Assembly: GCF_020966635.1 (NCBI RefSeq)
Contig: NZ_JAJKFQ010000005.1
Span: 1,514,481 to 1,578,480, forward strand
From: Stieleria sp. JC731
GTDB taxonomy: Bacteria > Planctomycetota > Planctomycetia > Pirellulales > Pirellulaceae
Direction: 5' to 3'
DNA length: 64,000 nt
Shown: piece after piece, positions 44,820 to 54,240 of the stretch
Numbering within the stretch: the first letter of the stretch is position 1
Layout of the letters: each line of letters starts with the position of its first letter
The notes under the pieces: generated by a model
What the model was told of the DNA's origin: nothing
Databases searched by the model: none
What the model saw: only the letters and a program-made list of their open reading frames with translations
Made by a program: the position numbers and the translations under genes

Positions 44820-45748
44820 TGGGCCCAGCGGTAGTTGTTTTGTTTGCGAAACCCGGTGATCTCGATCGTCCCATCCGCGGACAGATTCATCACGGAATAG
44901 CCGTTGTTGTTCGCACCGGAGCCTTCAACCATTGCGACCAACGTGCAGTAATGGATTCCATTGATGTCTTTGAGGTCATTCTTGTGACTGTGACCTTGAA
45001 AGACGGCCAGAACGTTGCCGGACTGTTCGAGCACCTTTCGGACTTCGGCGGCATTTTTGACTCCGTGTTGATTGTTGACATCAAGTCGCTGGTGAGCGAA
45101 CACGACGGTTTTTTTCGTGGTGTTGGACAAGTCAGCTTTGAGCCAGTCGAGTTCGGCTGCGGGGATGTTCGGATCCGTCCAGACGAAATTTTTCCGGCCG
45201 TAGGGCTGTCCATCGCTGCGGAAGCAAGAGTCGAGAACGACGAAGTGATAGTCGCCAGAATCGAAAGAATAGTACGACTGAGCTTGGCCCACGCCACCAA
45301 GAAACTCTTCTTTCGTCAGCGTGTGAACACAATGGTTGCCGAGCACATAGTGCCGTTGGTCGCAGATCGCCGAGAAGCTTTGATTGATTCGGCTAAGATA
45401 TCCTAGCTCGGTTTCCACACTATCAGCCGCATCGATGAGGTCACCGAGTTCGACAATGAACGAGAGCTTCTGTTTGGCGAAGTGTTCTGCGGCTTCGGAC
45501 AGCTTGTCGAGTGTCTCACGATAATGGCGACTACCAGCTGGCGGCTTGTCGGCATAGTGCAGGTCCGTAACGAGCCCGACTTGCAAAGCGGGTTCATTCG
45601 CTTCGCTAGCGAGTAGTGATGGCGTGATGCAGGTCGAAGCGGTGAGCACCAACGAGCCATTCATTAGAAATGCTCTGCGTCCTTGGGATGTTCGACGCGT
45701 TGAAATGGCTTCGTGCCCAGCTGTTGCGAAGTCGTCTTTGGTAGTCAT
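44816..45748 (-). CDS. Tat-exported calcineurin-like metallophosphoesterase
   Basis: This 310-aa protein begins with a long polar leader, a twin-arginine motif GRRAFLMNG (about residues 23-31) and a hydrophobic stretch ending SLLAS, typical of Tat export. The metallophosphoesterase motifs are GLVTDLHY (D-x-H), ELGDLIDAAD (GD), YVLGNHC (GNH), FAHQRLD and QGHSHKND (GHxH), giving a complete two-metal site. Family members cleave phosphomonoesters, diesters or nucleotides; this subgroup lies close to the exported sugar-phosphate or phospholipid-type phosphoesterases, but the substrate is open. It is flanked by a GH5-like glycosidase 8 bases upstream, so joint action on a phosphorylated polysaccharide is an inference. 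Confidence 0.9.
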   Translation of the reverse strand: MTTKDDFATAGHEAISTRRTSQGRRAFLMNGSLVLTASTCITPSLLASEANEPALQVGLVTDLHYADKPPAGSRHYRETLDKLSEAAEHFAKQKLSFIVELGDLIDAADSVETELGYLSRINQSFSAICDQRHYVLGNHCVHTLTKEEFLGGVGQAQSYYSFDSGDYHFVVLDSCFRSDGQPYGRKNFVWTDPNIPAAELDWLKADLSNTTKKTVVFAHQRLDVNNQHGVKNAAEVRKVLEQSGNVLAVFQGHSHKNDLKDINGIHYCTLVAMVEGSGANNNGYSVMNLSADGTIEITGFRKQNNYRWAQ

Positions 45749-45756
45749 TCTGGATA

Positions 45757-47568
45757 CTAGTCGTTTTGGACTTTGAAGCCAATGCGGCGGTCAGGGGTCG
45801 CCAAGTTTAAAGCTCCCCGGCAACCTTTATCCTTGTCGCAGCGTCCGTTGGCAACAAGGAGTCGACCGTCGGATAGCCCCTCGATGCCAAGCGAGCAATC
45901 GATCTCGTGGCGTCCGATCAAGTTAAAGTCGGCGTCGGTGACCAGCAGAATTTTTGGATCGCCGTAACATCCGAACCACCAGCGGTCGTGTGCGAAGGTT
46001 GCCGTCTGGATGCCCAAGTAGGTATGGCCGCTTTTGATCACATGCTTTTTCACAAACTGAAAATCAGCGTCGTACTCGTAGACATAATTTTCTTGAATGT
46101 TGGCGGGCAAGCCGCCGACGACAAAAAAACGATCGTCACGATGGCCGATACCACCCGCACCATGATAGACCTTTTGAGTCTCATACGAGGCCAAGTGTTC
46201 CAGTGACTTGGCATCGTAAACGTAGACCCATGAGTCGGCATTTCCGTTGGGATCGTTGAACTTACCAAGGTTAACCGCTACGTACAGCTTGCCATCCTGG
46301 TAACACAGATCGCCATGATGATTAGCAACGGGAATCTTCTTCAGCACGCTGCCGTTGAGGTCTGTTTTTACAAGCGTTGTTGTGAACGACCAATAGATCT
46401 CGTTTTTACCGTTGGTGCAGATGCCTTGCAAATGATGTTGGTAAGTTCCTTCGCACTGGGCGCTGGCAAATCTCGATTGCCATTGATTTGTCTCGTGTTC
46501 AAAGAGTTCCAGCCAGCTCAATACGATGGCTGATCGAAGAGTCTTCAGCTCGCGGTACTCGTCGGGTGTCTTTCCCCAGTAGAAGCCGATCCAACCGGCC
46601 GCGTACTTTTTCGCTTCACCGATAAAGTGGCTGAGTTCTTCGGTGCTGCATTTCAGTGGGAAAACTTCTTCGATGACAACCGGCTTGCCGACAGACGCGA
46701 ATCCTTTCAGTGTGGCGGTTGCCTCATCGAGTTTGTCGGACTCTGGATAAAGATGTACGGCGATGAAGTCGAGCTGTTCGGTGACTTTATCTGGGACGAA
46801 ACCCGACGTCAGGCCGGGGCGATCAAGACTCCAATGTACAAGTCCGACTGTGATCAGATGATTCTGGTCATGCTTGCGAATCGCAGCGGTAAGCTGGTTG
46901 ATCCAGCGTTTGGCGATCTCGTGGCGAGGCCGGCCCCCTGCGGAACGGGTGATGAATTGAACAAAATGCTTTCCACCAAAACCAGCACCAAGCCAATCGT
47001 CTCGTTCATCATTACCGGGGACCACCGGTTCGTTCATCAAGTCGTAGCAGAAGATCGCGGGGCTATTGGCGCAGCGTTCTGCAACGGATTCCCAAAATAC
47101 GCACTGGGCATTCCATCGCTGTGATTCACTGAGTTTGTCATACCAAGCGGGAACATCTTTTTTGTGATAGCAGCCGAGCCCGGTTAGATCGAGGTATAGC
47201 CCTGTCGTTTCGGCCAGCTTGATTAGACGTTCAAATTGATCGAGCGAATCATTGTTCGGTTTGTCGGCCGATTCCATGAAGGCAGCGAACTGAAGATGGA
47301 TGCGAATGACGTTCGCTCCAAGCTGCTTCATTTCCGCAAAGTCTTCGATGACGGTGGCCCACTCGTCATTCCAGTATTCCTCAATGAGTCGCCCGCTGTC
47401 CTCTTGGTGGTCGTAGTTAAATCCCCAAGGGACAAACTTGCGTCCCGACTTTTCCATCACGAACGATCGGTTGTCGTTGGCCACTCGAATCCATTCAAGC
47501 TCGGCAGCAAGGCACTGGCTCGCGAGTGCCAGAATGAAAACCAACAATGCAAGTTTCGTTGTGCGCAT
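45757..47568 (-). CDS. Secreted GH5-like glycoside hydrolase fused to a beta-propeller
   Basis: This 603-aa protein has a signal peptide (residues 5-21). The catalytic TIM barrel (about 25-365) shows VRIHLQF-type first strands (GANVIRIHLQFAAFM), the acid/base Glu in YDLMNEPVV (about 178), VHLYPES and the nucleophile Glu in VVIEEVFPL (about 298), the strand-4 and strand-7 glutamates of clan GH-A, closest in feel to GH5 mannanase/cellulase-like proteins. The C-terminal half (about 370-603) is built of repeating beta blades (KTDLNGSVLKKIP, YDAKSLEHLASYE, YDADFQFVKKH, TDADFNLIGRHE) that form a propeller, an uncommon partner for a GH-A barrel. It heads the leftward three-gene operon. Its glycan target is unknown. 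Confidence 0.82.
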   Translation of the reverse strand: MRTTKLALLVFILALASQCLAAELEWIRVANDNRSFVMEKSGRKFVPWGFNYDHQEDSGRLIEEYWNDEWATVIEDFAEMKQLGANVIRIHLQFAAFMESADKPNNDSLDQFERLIKLAETTGLYLDLTGLGCYHKKDVPAWYDKLSESQRWNAQCVFWESVAERCANSPAIFCYDLMNEPVVPGNDERDDWLGAGFGGKHFVQFITRSAGGRPRHEIAKRWINQLTAAIRKHDQNHLITVGLVHWSLDRPGLTSGFVPDKVTEQLDFIAVHLYPESDKLDEATATLKGFASVGKPVVIEEVFPLKCSTEELSHFIGEAKKYAAGWIGFYWGKTPDEYRELKTLRSAIVLSWLELFEHETNQWQSRFASAQCEGTYQHHLQGICTNGKNEIYWSFTTTLVKTDLNGSVLKKIPVANHHGDLCYQDGKLYVAVNLGKFNDPNGNADSWVYVYDAKSLEHLASYETQKVYHGAGGIGHRDDRFFVVGGLPANIQENYVYEYDADFQFVKKHVIKSGHTYLGIQTATFAHDRWWFGCYGDPKILLVTDADFNLIGRHEIDCSLGIEGLSDGRLLVANGRCDKDKGCRGALNLATPDRRIGFKVQND

Positions 47569-47796
47569 GGTTCAGTTTTGCGGGAAGCGGAAAAAGCAGG
47601 CAATAAGCGAAGCCGCACCGGGATCCTACTAGCCACATCGTTGAGTAGGAATCTCTTTGCCGCGGCAATTGAGATTGTACCTGCTTCCAATTCGTAAGCT
47701 GTGGCTTGGTCGGAGCAGCCAAACGCGTACAAACACCCATGTGATTCCGGGAAGGTGGGACGAACCTGGGTTGGCATTGTTCGCGTGCTTGATCCG

Positions 47797-50700
47797 TTAT
47801 TTCAATCCGACGCTTTCAGCGAGAAAGATGTTTACTTGGGATTTTCCCCTTTCGTCGGCCGCAATGTACTTCCCATCGGGCGACCATCTTAGAAATGTGT
47901 GCGAACCACCTAAGATCTTTTTCGACTCTTGCGATGCGATATCGACAACCCAGGCGCCGGATCCTCCACCATAATCGCCAAAGCTCAGTTGCTTGCTATC
48001 AGGTGACCAACCGGTGAGCAGCCCTGACCACCGATCAAGCGGAATTTCGAAGATGGTGTGGCCTGTTTTAAGATCGGCAACGACGAGCTTGCTGCCGTCT
48101 TGAAATGCGACCATGGATTCATCAGGCGAGACAGAGGGGAAGCTGTGTGTCCGGCATTCGAATACTTTTTTGGGAATCGAAGTGTTGTCATTGACTTCCA
48201 CGGATTTGACGAATTTCTCCTGGAAATCATAGAAGTACAGCTTTTGGCCATCACTAGACCATGACGGGAACGAAGCTTTGTCAAAAATCAATCGACGGTT
48301 GGTTTTATCCGCATCGCAAACGAATAACTTTGATTCATCCATGTACGCGATCTGGCGTTCTCCGGCGAAAGCAACGGCGGGATCTCTAGCCGCATTCGCG
48401 ACAGCGTTTTCTTCACCGGTCCAAATGTCAACGAACTTTAGCATCCCATCCGAATTACCTTCTTCGCCGCCACCGTTTAAGAGGATTTGATTGCCGTCCG
48501 ATCCCCAGGTGTTGCTCCAGCCCTTGAATGTTTGCACTGGACTTTGTGAAAGTGTTCGAATTGGCTGATAAACAACTTCGATATTTGGTTTTTCGTTCCG
48601 GAATCGATCGACCGCTTGTTGGGATAATGCTGAAAGTTGAAGCCTTAATACACCCAGCGATTCCATTGTTTTGAGGTGATCAAGGATTCCGTCGGTATGG
48701 ACAAACCTATCCGGTTCTTTGTTGTTGAGTTCCAGGTCTTGAATGGTTTTGGACTGAACCAAACGTATCAATGCTTCGGGCGACATTCTGCGAGTGCTTA
48801 GCGAGAGCGAAGTGAGTTTTGGTAGTGCAGCCAGCACCATCGCATTGCGTTTCCCAATTTGGACACTTCGCAGGTGAGCCCATCTTAAAGACTTCATTGC
48901 CCAGATCGTATCTGCCACCTCTTCACCCAGGTTGGTCCCGTGCAAACTGATCCCTTGCAGATTGCTGCCAGGAAATCGCTCGAGCAAGCCGCCGGTTAGC
49001 CCTTGAGCGTCAGCGAGGCTCAGATATTCAAGTTTGCAATTGGGGTTGAAATCTGGGATCACTACCTTGTCCCAATCTGTCATCCAAGCCGCCGAGATTG
49101 ATAACCGGCCTTTGATATTCGCCAGCGGGGTGAAGTCGATGGAGGACGCCGATATCCAGCGTGGTTTTCCCGGGGTCTGAAAATCAAAACTGAGTTTTGG
49201 CTCGCCTTCGTTGTCCGATTGGATTTCGATATTGCCTTGGACATCATCTGCGAGCTTGACCACACCGCGAAAGCTGGAACCGAACTGCTTTTCGGCGAGC
49301 GAAATTGCGGCTTCGCTCTTTGGGTAGGCTGGTATGCCGGATCTGGCATATGTTCCCGGTGGGCTAAGCAACAACGCTTCTTCCAGAACGATCTGCGCGC
49401 CGTGATCCGCTTTGAAGACGGGGTAGAGTCGATTGGGATGCTGGCACCATGCGTCGAGGTCTAAGCGTTCCGGTGAGGAGGTAAACTCGGTTAGTTTTTC
49501 GCCATCCCATCGGACGAACAAGCCTTTCGGAGTCGACTCGATTTCTAAGACATGGGTTTGCCCGCGCTGGAAACATCGGCGACTGACAAACGATTCGTTG
49601 TGCATGTAAAGCTTGTCGTCGATCTCACCAATACCGCTTCCTAAACCACCATCGATATGAACCGATACCGGGTAACCTTGATGCGGGATGGAAACGACAA
49701 AGTCACCGGCATCGCTTTCACGACGCACTGACAATTTCAATTGATATTGGTCTGGTAGAAACGCAGGCAACTCGATCTCGGCTAGAGTATCGGTCGGCTG
49801 ATTGAGGACCAAGTTTCCAGCGTCTCGCGAAACCGTTCCGTGAAGTCGGCATTCGTCGAGGTTATCAGGAAAGAACGTGAGCAGAGACTCTTGCCGGAGG
49901 TTGACTGCTACGTTTTGAAAATCGAACGGTTCTGGATTGTTAAACGCTTCCGAAGCGTCTGTCAGCTCTGGATTGTCGGTCGCTACTGTCACAAGACTTG
50001 CAGGCTGCGAGAGTTCGCTTTTGTCTGTCGGCAGCGAAGGTGGTGACGCAGACGCTGAGGAGGGCGGCTGGACATATTCAGCGACGCGAGTGTCTTCTGT
50101 GGAAGAATCTGCTGGTTGTTGTCTGGCGGACAGAACCAGCATGACTGCAGCGACAGCCACCGCGATCACACTGAAGGCAGACCCGAGAACGACCTTGTGC
50201 TTTCGGGCTTGGTGTCCCCATGACTGAAGCCGGTTCATCGGACGTGCCAGCACGGGACGTGATTCGGACCACGCCTGCAGATCCGTCGCAAACTCCTTGC
50301 AGGACTGATATCGAAGGCTCCTGTCAGGCATCATCGCCTTCTGGCAGATTGCTTCGAGCGTCCGATCGACATCAGGGTTTCTGTCACGCACTGGATGGAT
50401 GTCGCCCTGAGCCACCTTTGCGACGATCACATACGGTGCTCCTTCGTGCGGGGTTGATCCTGTGAGCAAATAGTACAGCACGACACCCAGACTGTACTGA
50501 TCGCTAAGAGCGTCGACTTCGGATACGTCTCCGCGTGCCTGTTCGGGTGACATATACGCCGGGGTGCCCAGCAGAGAGCCATCGGTGGTCAGATTGGAGT
50601 CCTCGTCCGTTCGCCTGGCGAGTCCGAAATCCATCAACTGAGGCTCGCCATTGACATCAAGCATGACGTTGTGGGGCTTGAGGTCGCGATGAATGATGTT

Positions 50701-51306
50701 GTTGGAGTGTGCGTAGTCGAGTGCCAACGCGAGTTTACGGACGATTTCGACCGCTTCCGCAAAGGTAACGCTTTCACGTTGAAGTCGATCCGACAGCAGT
50801 TCGCCTTCGATGTACTCGCTTGCGATATAGAATTGGCTGCCCGACTTTCCTGACTCATAGGTCGTGACGATATTGGGATGCCGTAATCTCGCTGCGGCTT
50901 TCGCTTCTGAGATAAAACGCCGTGTTCGGTTTTCTGCACCGTCGGCAAAGATCGGCACTTTCAACGCGACAAATCGATCCAGTGAAGGGTCATGCGCTTT
51001 GTAGACTTTTCCAAAGCCGCCGGTTCCCAGGACAGAGACGATCTTGAATCGACCTAGCTTTCTAGTCGCCCGCTGACGCTCAACACGCTCGTCCGAGGTG
51101 GAGAGCGATCTTAAAGTGCTTGCCTCGGATACTTCGATCGTCCGGTTGGATTCATTGCGGACGGACCGCGCCAAATTCGAAACGCTGCGGTTTGATTCGA
51201 TCGCAAAAAAGTTTTTGCAGGTAGGGCAGCCAACGACCGCCCCAATTTTGTCAGCGGTAACACGCAGTTTTTGGCTGCAGTGGGGGCAAATCGTTTTCGT
51301 CTGCAT
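47797..51306 (-). CDS. Ser/Thr kinase with N-terminal zinc ribbon, LRR and C-terminal TolB-like propeller
   Basis: This is a 1169-aa protein. Residues 8-33 contain C-P-H-C and C-P-T-C, a zinc-ribbon often found at the N-terminus of planctomycetal kinases. The kinase domain (about 82-355) is complete: VLGTGGFGKVYKAHD, VALKVP, HRDLKPHNVML, LMDFGLARR, GTPAYMSPEQ. One transmembrane helix (about 376-395) separates it from a large extracytoplasmic part: a Pro/Ser-rich linker, a beta-sandwich (about 470-660), leucine-rich-repeat-like helices (about 755-930, LEYLSLADAQGL, ISLHGTNLGEEVAD, LTSLSLSTRRMS) and a TolB/WD-like propeller (about 960-1169, WSPDSKQLSF, WSPDGKYIAAD). It is likely a sensor of periplasmic ligands. 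Confidence 0.92.
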   Translation of the reverse strand: MQTKTICPHCSQKLRVTADKIGAVVGCPTCKNFFAIESNRSVSNLARSVRNESNRTIEVSEASTLRSLSTSDERVERQRATRKLGRFKIVSVLGTGGFGKVYKAHDPSLDRFVALKVPIFADGAENRTRRFISEAKAAARLRHPNIVTTYESGKSGSQFYIASEYIEGELLSDRLQRESVTFAEAVEIVRKLALALDYAHSNNIIHRDLKPHNVMLDVNGEPQLMDFGLARRTDEDSNLTTDGSLLGTPAYMSPEQARGDVSEVDALSDQYSLGVVLYYLLTGSTPHEGAPYVIVAKVAQGDIHPVRDRNPDVDRTLEAICQKAMMPDRSLRYQSCKEFATDLQAWSESRPVLARPMNRLQSWGHQARKHKVVLGSAFSVIAVAVAAVMLVLSARQQPADSSTEDTRVAEYVQPPSSASASPPSLPTDKSELSQPASLVTVATDNPELTDASEAFNNPEPFDFQNVAVNLRQESLLTFFPDNLDECRLHGTVSRDAGNLVLNQPTDTLAEIELPAFLPDQYQLKLSVRRESDAGDFVVSIPHQGYPVSVHIDGGLGSGIGEIDDKLYMHNESFVSRRCFQRGQTHVLEIESTPKGLFVRWDGEKLTEFTSSPERLDLDAWCQHPNRLYPVFKADHGAQIVLEEALLLSPPGTYARSGIPAYPKSEAAISLAEKQFGSSFRGVVKLADDVQGNIEIQSDNEGEPKLSFDFQTPGKPRWISASSIDFTPLANIKGRLSISAAWMTDWDKVVIPDFNPNCKLEYLSLADAQGLTGGLLERFPGSNLQGISLHGTNLGEEVADTIWAMKSLRWAHLRSVQIGKRNAMVLAALPKLTSLSLSTRRMSPEALIRLVQSKTIQDLELNNKEPDRFVHTDGILDHLKTMESLGVLRLQLSALSQQAVDRFRNEKPNIEVVYQPIRTLSQSPVQTFKGWSNTWGSDGNQILLNGGGEEGNSDGMLKFVDIWTGEENAVANAARDPAVAFAGERQIAYMDESKLFVCDADKTNRRLIFDKASFPSWSSDGQKLYFYDFQEKFVKSVEVNDNTSIPKKVFECRTHSFPSVSPDESMVAFQDGSKLVVADLKTGHTIFEIPLDRWSGLLTGWSPDSKQLSFGDYGGGSGAWVVDIASQESKKILGGSHTFLRWSPDGKYIAADERGKSQVNIFLAESVGLK

Positions 51307-51637
51307 GCTAGCTCGGTCAGGGGCGTCTCGAGAAACAGCTCACCAGGAGGGCTCGGGGCCCCCAGTATGTTACCCCATCGCGGACCAATTCATAGGCTGT
51401 CCTAGAACCGAATCTTCAGCGGCGTTTGCTGCGAGATCGCGGTTTGGCAGAAACAAAAAGCGGAAGCAAAGATCGGGACCTGGATCAGAAATTCAGCCTG
51501 CAGGAATTCAGCCCAATCGCGCGAGGGTCTGACCAAGCCGGCTTCGTACTACCACACCAGTCCGGGAATCGTCGCGGCACGAAAGTCTCTCGCAGAAACT
51601 TTCACTCATTCTGCAGAGAGAACGATTCGGTGAGCCC
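51307..51637. other. Intergenic region upstream of the LRR kinase
   Basis: These 331 bases lie between the methyltransferase stop and the kinase start, both leftward, so a kinase promoter is expected here. I see no hairpin, repeat or protein-like frame. Confidence 0.4.
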
Positions 51638-52342
51638 CTACTTCTCGGCGACGACGATGTAGCGTTTTGTCTTAGTGGAGGGGCGGGCGTTGGTTTGTTC
51701 CATCCAGCCGACATGCTGCAAGTGGAAGCCAGATTTTTCGATCAAGTACGGAACCAAGCTCATCGACTGATTGATCGACAAAGGGTGTGAATCAACGAAG
51801 TCACTCCATTTGCCGTTCCATCCATCGCGATCAAATAGACCGTCGATCACGATCAGGCATCCGCCCGGTCGTAGCCAGTGACGCCAATTCGAAAATGCGG
51901 CTAGCGGATCGTATAAGCAATTGACCAGCAGACGTGATGCGATCACATCGAATTGGCCTTCGTCAAAGAGTTTTCGATCGCAGGTATGATCGCAAAAGCC
52001 GTTGACTAGATGCACATCGGCGAGCGAATCTTTCGCTCGATAGCGATCAGACATTGGGAGCGACGGCTCAAGGGCTGACAGTTCCAGTCCATCAATGTGT
52101 CGCAGCGAAAGAGAGAGTGCTCCGGTTCCAGCACCGACGTCAAGCACTCGCATTCCCGGCTGGAAGCTGAACGCGGACGCTATGTCGTCCAAGCAGGCCT
52201 GGTGGTCATCTTCGTCTAAAGCAAGCGTCCATTGATCAAAGCGTTCCGCCTCGATGTCGTCGTATGCATCGAGGTATTGGTGTCGGGAGTCGAGCTGTGA
52301 CTGCCGGAAAAGTTTCGGAGCGTGGGCTATCGGTTCGATCAT
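51638..52342 (-). CDS. SAM-dependent class I methyltransferase
   Basis: This is a 234-aa cytosolic protein. Motif I VLDVGAGTGALSL sits at about residues 68-80, the acidic end of strand 2 at ALEPS, motif II-like FDVIASRLLVNCLYDP at about 133-148 and motif III LRPGGCLIVIDGLFD at about 160-174. This is the standard Rossmann methyltransferase of the Methyltransf_11/25 kind; the substrate cannot be read, and the N-terminal 60 residues (with LDAYDDIEAERFDQW) may form the substrate lid. It lies between a regulator operon and a kinase with no visible functional link. Confidence 0.85.
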   Translation of the reverse strand: MIEPIAHAPKLFRQSQLDSRHQYLDAYDDIEAERFDQWTLALDEDDHQACLDDIASAFSFQPGMRVLDVGAGTGALSLSLRHIDGLELSALEPSLPMSDRYRAKDSLADVHLVNGFCDHTCDRKLFDEGQFDVIASRLLVNCLYDPLAAFSNWRHWLRPGGCLIVIDGLFDRDGWNGKWSDFVDSHPLSINQSMSLVPYLIEKSGFHLQHVGWMEQTNARPSTKTKRYIVVAEK

Positions 52343-52550
52343 CGCAACTGGACCGCTACATGGATTGGTTCACCTGGTCATTCGTGTCCGTTATCCGACG
52401 GGACTCTATCCAATCTGACACCGCAACGGATTAGGTGGTTCGAGCGAAACAATGACACCCAAACAAAGACGCAGTGACTTGCTTCCGCCAGACAGGCTTG
52501 CCTGGTTTGACCGAGAGTGCCGAAAAGACGCCCCGTCGCCCGGAAATCTC

Positions 52551-53987
52551 TTAGCCGGTCATCCCCAGTTGTCGCATCCGTGTGCGAAGTGTGGGACGGC
52601 TGATCCCCAGCCGAATACTTGTTTCGCTCAAGTTACCACCACAAGACTTTAGAACACGTTCGACCAGCAAGCGATCAACTTCTTCATGGATGTCGTCGCT
52701 GATCGTATTGGATCCGGCATTCAGCTTCGCTTGAATCTCTGCGATCAAGCCATCTTGCCAGGACTGATGGCTAGCCACCGGCATTTCCAACTCTGAAGAT
52801 TCTTGCGACAGAATAGCCGGCAGGAATGCCGGGACGATCACAGGGCCGCTCGCTTTCAACAGGGTTTGTTTGATCGCTCCTTGAAGTTCACGCACATTGC
52901 CGGGCCAATCATGGTCCATCAAGATCTGCATCGTTTCGGGAGCGATTGAGAGAAAGTCCTTCTTCAAATGTTTGGCGTTGCTTTGAAAAAAGTACTCGAT
53001 CATCAGCCGCAGGTCCTCACCGCGATCCCTTAGCGGCGGAAGATTGATCGTGAATTCGTTCAGTCGATAGAACAGATCACTGCGGAAGCTTCCGTCCGAA
53101 ATGGCCGCTTGTAGATTGCGATTTGTTGCCGCGATGATTCGAACATCGGTTTTGATGGGTTTAGAACCGCCGACCCGTTCAAACTCTTTTTCTTGCAAGA
53201 CGCGAAGCAACTTGGTTTGCATGACGGGCGACATGTCGCCGATCTCGTCTAAAAACAAAGTGCCTTTATCACAGATTTCGAACTTACCAATGCGTCGTTG
53301 ATCGGCACCGGTGAACGATCCTTTTTCGTGACCGAACAGTTCGCTTTCGAGTAGGTTCTCTGGGATCGCGGCACAGTTGATTGCGTGAAAGATTTGATCG
53401 TGACGCAAACTATGTTGATAGATCGCGCGGGCGACGACTTCTTTACCTGTTCCCGTTTCACCTAAGATCAAAACCGCGACGTCTCTCGATGCGACGCGTC
53501 CGATCGAACGAAACACTTCGACCATTTTGGCGCACTTGCCCAAGATCGGATCGACGGTGCCGTCACGGCTAACGGCCCGGTCGGATTCACCGGGCAGCAC
53601 CGCAGGCCGCTTGGCCATCCGACCAGTTTCCAGTGCCGAGTCGATCAACGGCAAGATTTCGTCCGGATGAAACGGCTTGGTTACATAGTCAAATGCGCCG
53701 TTGCTCATCGCGGTGATGGCTGTTTCGGCGGTTCCATGCCCCGTGATCAAGATCACTGGCGTGCGGCGGTCTAACTCGTGCAGCTCACTTGCGAGCGCGA
53801 GTCCAGATCGGTCGGGCAATTGGATGTCACACAGAACGGCATCAGGATGAATACGACGGAACGTTTCAATCCCTTCTTCGGCACTGCCCGCCGTCACCAC
53901 GCGATACTCCGGTTCTGGCAAACACAGTTCCATACACTGCAGGATCAATGGATCGTCATCAATTACAAGGAGCGTCGGAGGGTTCAT
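52551..53987 (-). CDS. Sigma-54-dependent response regulator (NtrC/AtoC type)
   Basis: This 478-aa protein has three domains. The receiver domain (1-120) has the acidic pocket DDDP and phospho-acceptor Asp54 in LCDIQLPDRSG. The AAA+ sigma-54 activator domain (about 155-390) has GETGTGKE (Walker A), a sigma-54 contact loop reading GSFTGAD (a GAFTGA variant), LDEIGDM (Walker B), RVGGSKPIKTDVRIIAATN and the R-finger segment FYRLNEF. The C-terminal Fis-type helix-turn-helix is GNLSETSIRLGISRPTLRTRMRQL. It activates sigma-54 promoters when phosphorylated. The leftward histidine kinase gene 235 bases upstream is the probable partner, making a two-component pair; targets are not known. Confidence 0.95.
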   Translation of the reverse strand: MNPPTLLVIDDDPLILQCMELCLPEPEYRVVTAGSAEEGIETFRRIHPDAVLCDIQLPDRSGLALASELHELDRRTPVILITGHGTAETAITAMSNGAFDYVTKPFHPDEILPLIDSALETGRMAKRPAVLPGESDRAVSRDGTVDPILGKCAKMVEVFRSIGRVASRDVAVLILGETGTGKEVVARAIYQHSLRHDQIFHAINCAAIPENLLESELFGHEKGSFTGADQRRIGKFEICDKGTLFLDEIGDMSPVMQTKLLRVLQEKEFERVGGSKPIKTDVRIIAATNRNLQAAISDGSFRSDLFYRLNEFTINLPPLRDRGEDLRLMIEYFFQSNAKHLKKDFLSIAPETMQILMDHDWPGNVRELQGAIKQTLLKASGPVIVPAFLPAILSQESSELEMPVASHQSWQDGLIAEIQAKLNAGSNTISDDIHEEVDRLLVERVLKSCGGNLSETSIRLGISRPTLRTRMRQLGMTG

Positions 53988-54078
53988 GTCGATCGAAGGA
54001 AGTTCTTCCTGCTGAGGTTGTGTCGTCTGAATTTTAAAGCGGTCGGTTAAGTGTTCGTTGCTTTGGTCCAGCTCGGAT

Positions 54079-54240
54079 TTCTAATTACCCGATTGGGCAT
54101 TAGCCCCGGTTGTGTTTGTGAGAACCGTCGCTAACGCGGTGCGGCTGATAGGTGCCAATGCTACTTGATTTTCTGATTAGCCGATTGGGCTTTAGCCCTG
54201 GTTGTGTTTGTGAGAACCGCCGCTAATGCGGTTCGGCTGA
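54079..54240. repeat. Two 70-bp direct copies of a double-palindrome repeat (family C)
   Basis: Copies at 54079-54148 and 54171-54240 are about 87% identical and separated by 22 bases. Each contains a GATTAGCCGATTGGGC-type head palindrome and a GAACCGYCGCTAAYGCGG-type tail ending GGCTGA. The second copy overlaps the 3' end of the histidine-kinase gene and supplies its last codons and stop. Confidence 0.85.

Noticed and set aside
44819-45406. Rightward 195-codon frame
   Set aside because: It is antisense to the metallophosphoesterase, whose metal motifs are complete.
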